From Candidatus Zipacnadia bacterium (lineage in GTDB: Bacteria; Armatimonadota; Zipacnadia; Zipacnadales; Zipacnadaceae): DNA of 9,118 bases. The stretch covers positions 1-9,118 of the forward strand of contig JALGTI010000110.1 in the NCBI GenBank assembly GCA_029821455.1, written 5' to 3'. Positions 6,758 through 9,118 of the stretch are shown here, piece by piece; the stretch's first letter is position 1, and each line of letters opens with the position of its first letter. Made by a program: the position numbers and the translations under genes. The notes under the pieces are model-generated. The model was not told the DNA's origin and did not search any database. It worked only from the letters and a program-made list of their open reading frames with translations.

Positions 6758-7875
6758 ACTTCAATCAGCTCCACGTTAGCCCTGGGCACGATGACCTCGC
6801 GCCCGTCTTGCAGCCGGGCCCGGAGGACCCGCACTTGCGACTCGGTCACGATTGTCTGTAGCGCCTCGGGTAACTCTGCAACTGTCGCGAGCATTCCGAA
6901 GTATGGGTCGCGGATGAGCCGAATCTGCTGGCCGATCGCGAGGTTCGTTTCCTGACGGATTCGCGCGGCTTCTGAGCCGGCCGGACCGTACGAAATGATG
7001 ACCTCCGGCCTGATAACCCCGGCGCGTATCTGGGTTGCGCCATTTATGGAGGCCTGCTGGCCCTCATAGTCGCTGAGGAGGCTAAAAGCGCGCTCTGACA
7101 TCGCGATGCGGCCAAAGCCCTCGGTGATAATAATGGTGAGCGGCTTATCCTCCTGGCCCGTGATGGCGACGCCCAGGGAATAGCCCAGGAAGCGGTCAAG
7201 GTCGGTGTCGTTGATGCCACCACACACCACACCGGCGGCACCGGCGGCGATAGCAGCCTCGAGGGCCTCGTAGGTTACCAGGCAGCCCCCCACAAGCACC
7301 TTGCCGGCGCAATCATCGTCTATGCGGTCGGCGTCCAGCACCTCATCCGGCGACTGGACGAGACATCGCAGCTCCCCGTAGGCCTCCCGGCCCAGCCCGA
7401 GGATGCCCTGCAGCAGCGCACCATGGCATTCGATGGTCGCCCCTTGACTCTCAGCCACTTCCACAACCGTCCCGGAGATATAGGCCTTGACCTCCACGGG
7501 TAGAGGATGACCGCGCAGGAGCATCTGCCCGGTCACGCCGCTGATGCTCTCTACTAACCCGGAGATGGGCGAGCGGGCGAGGGAGTGAAAGATGCCCCAC
7601 AGGGCCTTGGTCTCGGCTATCAGGTCACCAGCTTCCACCCGGTCGCCCTCGCTCACGACCGAGGCGGCGGGAACCTCTTCGGGTGGGATATTCAGCTCGT
7701 GGGCGACGTTGACAGTTGCCACATTACCCGGCAGTTCGGTTGCGGCGACGATATCCTGCGCCTGGACAATCTGGCCCGGTTCCACAACCACGGCCCCAGG
7801 CAGCGGAAGTCGTCGCTGCTTGCGGATCAGCGTCTCAGCGGTGACCGTCAGCCCAGGTGTGTAGCCTTGTGCCAT
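6754..7875 (-). CDS. Soluble protein with barrel-sandwich-like N-terminal half and KOW-like C-terminus
   Basis: A 373-residue protein with no signal peptide or membrane helix, so cytoplasmic. Residues 25-140 hold repeated beta-hairpin phrases typical of barrel-sandwich or RnfC/lipoyl-like hybrid folds: PGAVVVEPGQIVQAQDIVA, VVSEGDRVEAGDLIAE, SPISGLVESISG and YISGTVVEV. There is no MKM biotin or DKA lipoyl lysine motif, so it is not a carrier domain. Residues 191-262 form a glycine-rich alpha/beta block (GKVLVGG, AAIAAGAAGVVCGGI, GYSLGVAITGQED, LTIIITEGFGRI). Residues 312-373 resemble a KOW/NusG-type barrel (IGQQIRLIRDPYFGMLATV, then a REVIVPRANVELIE end). The function is unknown; it may be an adaptor. 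The ATG at 7875 is chosen because AGGA at 7888-7885 lies 9 nt upstream; the ATG at 7881, directly after the preceding TAG, has only 3 nt. It sits between the MutL/GlmL-like ATPase and the DUF6754-like protein. Confidence 0.75.
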   Translation of the reverse strand: MAQGYTPGLTVTAETLIRKQRRLPLPGAVVVEPGQIVQAQDIVAATELPGNVATVNVAHELNIPPEEVPAASVVSEGDRVEAGDLIAETKALWGIFHSLARSPISGLVESISGVTGQMLLRGHPLPVEVKAYISGTVVEVAESQGATIECHGALLQGILGLGREAYGELRCLVQSPDEVLDADRIDDDCAGKVLVGGCLVTYEALEAAIAAGAAGVVCGGINDTDLDRFLGYSLGVAITGQEDKPLTIIITEGFGRIAMSERAFSLLSDYEGQQASINGATQIRAGVIRPEVIISYGPAGSEAARIRQETNLAIGQQIRLIRDPYFGMLATVAELPEALQTIVTESQVRVLRARLQDGREVIVPRANVELIEV

Positions 7876-7881
7876 TTGCAT

Positions 7882-9118
7882 CTATCCTGACTCGGGATAT
7901 GCGTTTACTGCGGCTTGCCACTTGCGCACAGCCGCCAGACGCTCGCTTTCGTTCGCAGGAAAGGGTAGCGCTCGGCCACGCGCATCGATGATGAGACCGA
8001 CCACGCCTCCTGTGATTGAGCGACTAACAGGCCGGCCTCGCCCCGCACCGAGGTCAAACGCCCGGGCCGGCCGGGCGGTGACGTTATAGGTTGCCTCAGG
8101 CTCAAGTTTAACCAGCCGAATCTCGCCGCAAGGAACCGCAAGCGACTGCCCTGTCTGCTCTATCGCAACCTCAACACAGGAACCACCCTGGCGGCCCGTG
8201 CCAACGGGCGCGATGCAAGCGCCCAGCCGCACCAGGCAGTCGCGCTGGAAGACCTGCGAAGCCGCCTGTGGATGAACGCCGGCCAGAACGCCGAGCTGCG
8301 GCATCATAAAGATGCTATCCACCGCCAGCTCGGTGATGCCCTCGGGCAGGAATGCGTCAATCAGCATCATCGCCGCCTGGCTGCGGCGCGGCGCATGCGA
8401 GAGCACGCCCCCTGAGCCGACCAGCAAGTCCAGATCCATCATATCCACGAGGCTTATCTCGCCTGCCCGGGTCTGATCGAAGGCGTCGGCGATGTCTCGC
8501 GCCTGCTGGACACCCTTCAGGCCGGTAGCAAGCAGCTTGTGTTGGTCGAAGGCGAGCCGGAGCGCCTCGCGGGCCAGGGCATGCTCAAGCTTGAGGCCCT
8601 CAAGCTCCTGGGGAATCGTCGTGGGGCGCAGCATCTTATTGCGGATGCGGTTGCCCAGCGTGGCGCGATCCACCCGGTCGGGCACCCAGCGCAGCACATT
8701 GTCCAGACCGGTCTCAGCCAGCACCTGACCGACTGAATAGCTCATCCCCAAATTAGCGCTGACGGTGCGATTGAAGACCCCGTCGAACACGCTGAACACG
8801 TCAGTGGTCGCTCCGCCGATGTCCACGCCAATCACATTGATATCCCGCTCTTTAACGTGCTGCAGGAACAGCTCCTGGATAGCCGCGCGCGTCGGTGCCA
8901 GGTTCTCGCGGTCCATCGTAGGTCGCAGATTGTCCGCGATGGTCAGGTCAGAGACCTCACCGAGGGCGGCCTGGATCTGCGGTCTGGCCTCCACGTTCCC
9001 GGCATAGATGATCGGAAGCCTGTACTTTGCCCCCAGCCGCGCCTGCGGATTGGCGGCGGCAACCAGTTCCGCCATCTCTACCACCCGCCGCTGCTCGCCG
9101 CCATCCACACCGCCGGAG
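7882..9118 (-). CDS. MutL/GlmL-family ASKHA ATPase, 5' end outside window
   Basis: The last 411 codons are present; the frame runs off the right edge, since SGG precedes the GTG at 9108 and continues the family-type GGxDGG phrase. Family motifs counted from that Val: PIIYAGN at 33-39, the second phosphate-type motif GVDIGGATTDV at 94-104, NLGMSYSVGQ, and the adenosine-type motif LLVGSGGVLSHAPRR at 228-242. Together these place it in the MutL/GlmL family of actin-like ATPases. In known cases these proteins are encoded between the two subunits of B12-dependent glutamate mutase and are thought to maintain that enzyme. The first phosphate motif would lie outside the window. The C-terminal 70 residues (VTARPARAFDLGAG, GGVVGLIIDARGRALPFP) look like an added domain. 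No mutase gene is visible, so a glutamate mutase role is not supported; an ATPase role in the membrane system downstream is my inference. The next gene abuts its TAG stop. Confidence 0.85.
   Translation of the reverse strand, partial: SGGVDGGEQRRVVEMAELVAAANPQARLGAKYRLPIIYAGNVEARPQIQAALGEVSDLTIADNLRPTMDRENLAPTRAAIQELFLQHVKERDINVIGVDIGGATTDVFSVFDGVFNRTVSANLGMSYSVGQVLAETGLDNVLRWVPDRVDRATLGNRIRNKMLRPTTIPQELEGLKLEHALAREALRLAFDQHKLLATGLKGVQQARDIADAFDQTRAGEISLVDMMDLDLLVGSGGVLSHAPRRSQAAMMLIDAFLPEGITELAVDSIFMMPQLGVLAGVHPQAASQVFQRDCLVRLGACIAPVGTGRQGGSCVEVAIEQTGQSLAVPCGEIRLVKLEPEATYNVTARPARAFDLGAGRGRPVSRSITGGVVGLIIDARGRALPFPANESERLAAVRKWQAAVNAYPESG

Noticed and set aside
6754..7875. Biotin or lipoyl carrier protein, or RnfC electron-transfer subunit
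   Set aside because: The hairpin pattern is similar, but there is no MKM or DKA attachment lysine, and no CxxCxxCxxxCP iron-sulphur motif or flavin/NADH-binding signature.
6754..9118. Glutamate mutase operon
   Set aside because: Only the MutL/GlmL-like protein fits. No B12-binding DxHxxG motif and no mutase catalytic subunit occur in the window.
1..9118. CRISPR arrays, insertion sequences, tRNA or rRNA genes, phage or defence genes
   Set aside because: No direct-repeat arrays, transposase motifs, terminal inverted repeats, tRNA-like arm patterns or recognisable defence nucleases were seen on either strand.

Overview
The window is a GC-rich (around 60% by eye), gene-dense bacterial segment with short intergenic gaps and some TTG/GTG starts. 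A DNA polymerase III delta-prime gene with a four-cysteine zinc module shows that it is bacterial. The style of the uncharacterised membrane genes resembles environmental Armatimonadota, Chloroflexota or candidate-phylum genomes, but this placement is an impression from protein style, not a phylogenetic result. There are no rRNA or tRNA genes, insertion sequences or CRISPR arrays.

Layout. (1) 1-192, plus strand: the last 63 codons of a protein entering from the left, probably a C-terminal beta-sandwich. (2) 165-1415, minus strand: a secreted or membrane-anchored NodB-fold polysaccharide deacetylase-like protein whose 3' end overlaps the preceding gene tail-to-tail. (3) 1416-1561: a compact divergent control region with a good sigma70-type promoter for the deacetylase, placed so that the transcript should start at the A of its ATG (leaderless). 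(4) 1562-2746, plus strand: holB, the clamp-loader delta-prime subunit. (5) 2788-9118, minus strand: a tightly packed operon of six genes whose promoter lies beyond the right edge.

The six-gene operon is the part worth attention. In transcription order it encodes: an ASKHA-fold ATPase of the MutL/GlmL family (incomplete at the window edge); a soluble protein with a barrel-sandwich-like N-terminal half, a conserved-looking glycine-rich centre and a KOW-like C-terminal end; a protein with a signal peptide, an Fn3-like extracytoplasmic region, a membrane helix and a DUF6754-like cytoplasmic domain; a polytopic membrane protein; a protein with one extracytoplasmic alpha/beta domain between two membrane helices; and a second polytopic membrane protein. 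The genes abut or overlap (TAG/ATG abutment, ATGA overlap, 24-nt gap, 2-nt gap, 11-nt gap), so they are very probably co-transcribed and translationally coupled.

MutL/GlmL proteins are otherwise known as accessory factors next to coenzyme-B12-dependent glutamate mutase genes. No mutase subunit or B12-binding motif is visible here. My inference is that an ASKHA ATPase has been adopted into an undescribed membrane-associated complex: two soluble cytoplasmic components and four membrane proteins. What it transports, modifies or senses cannot be read from the sequence.
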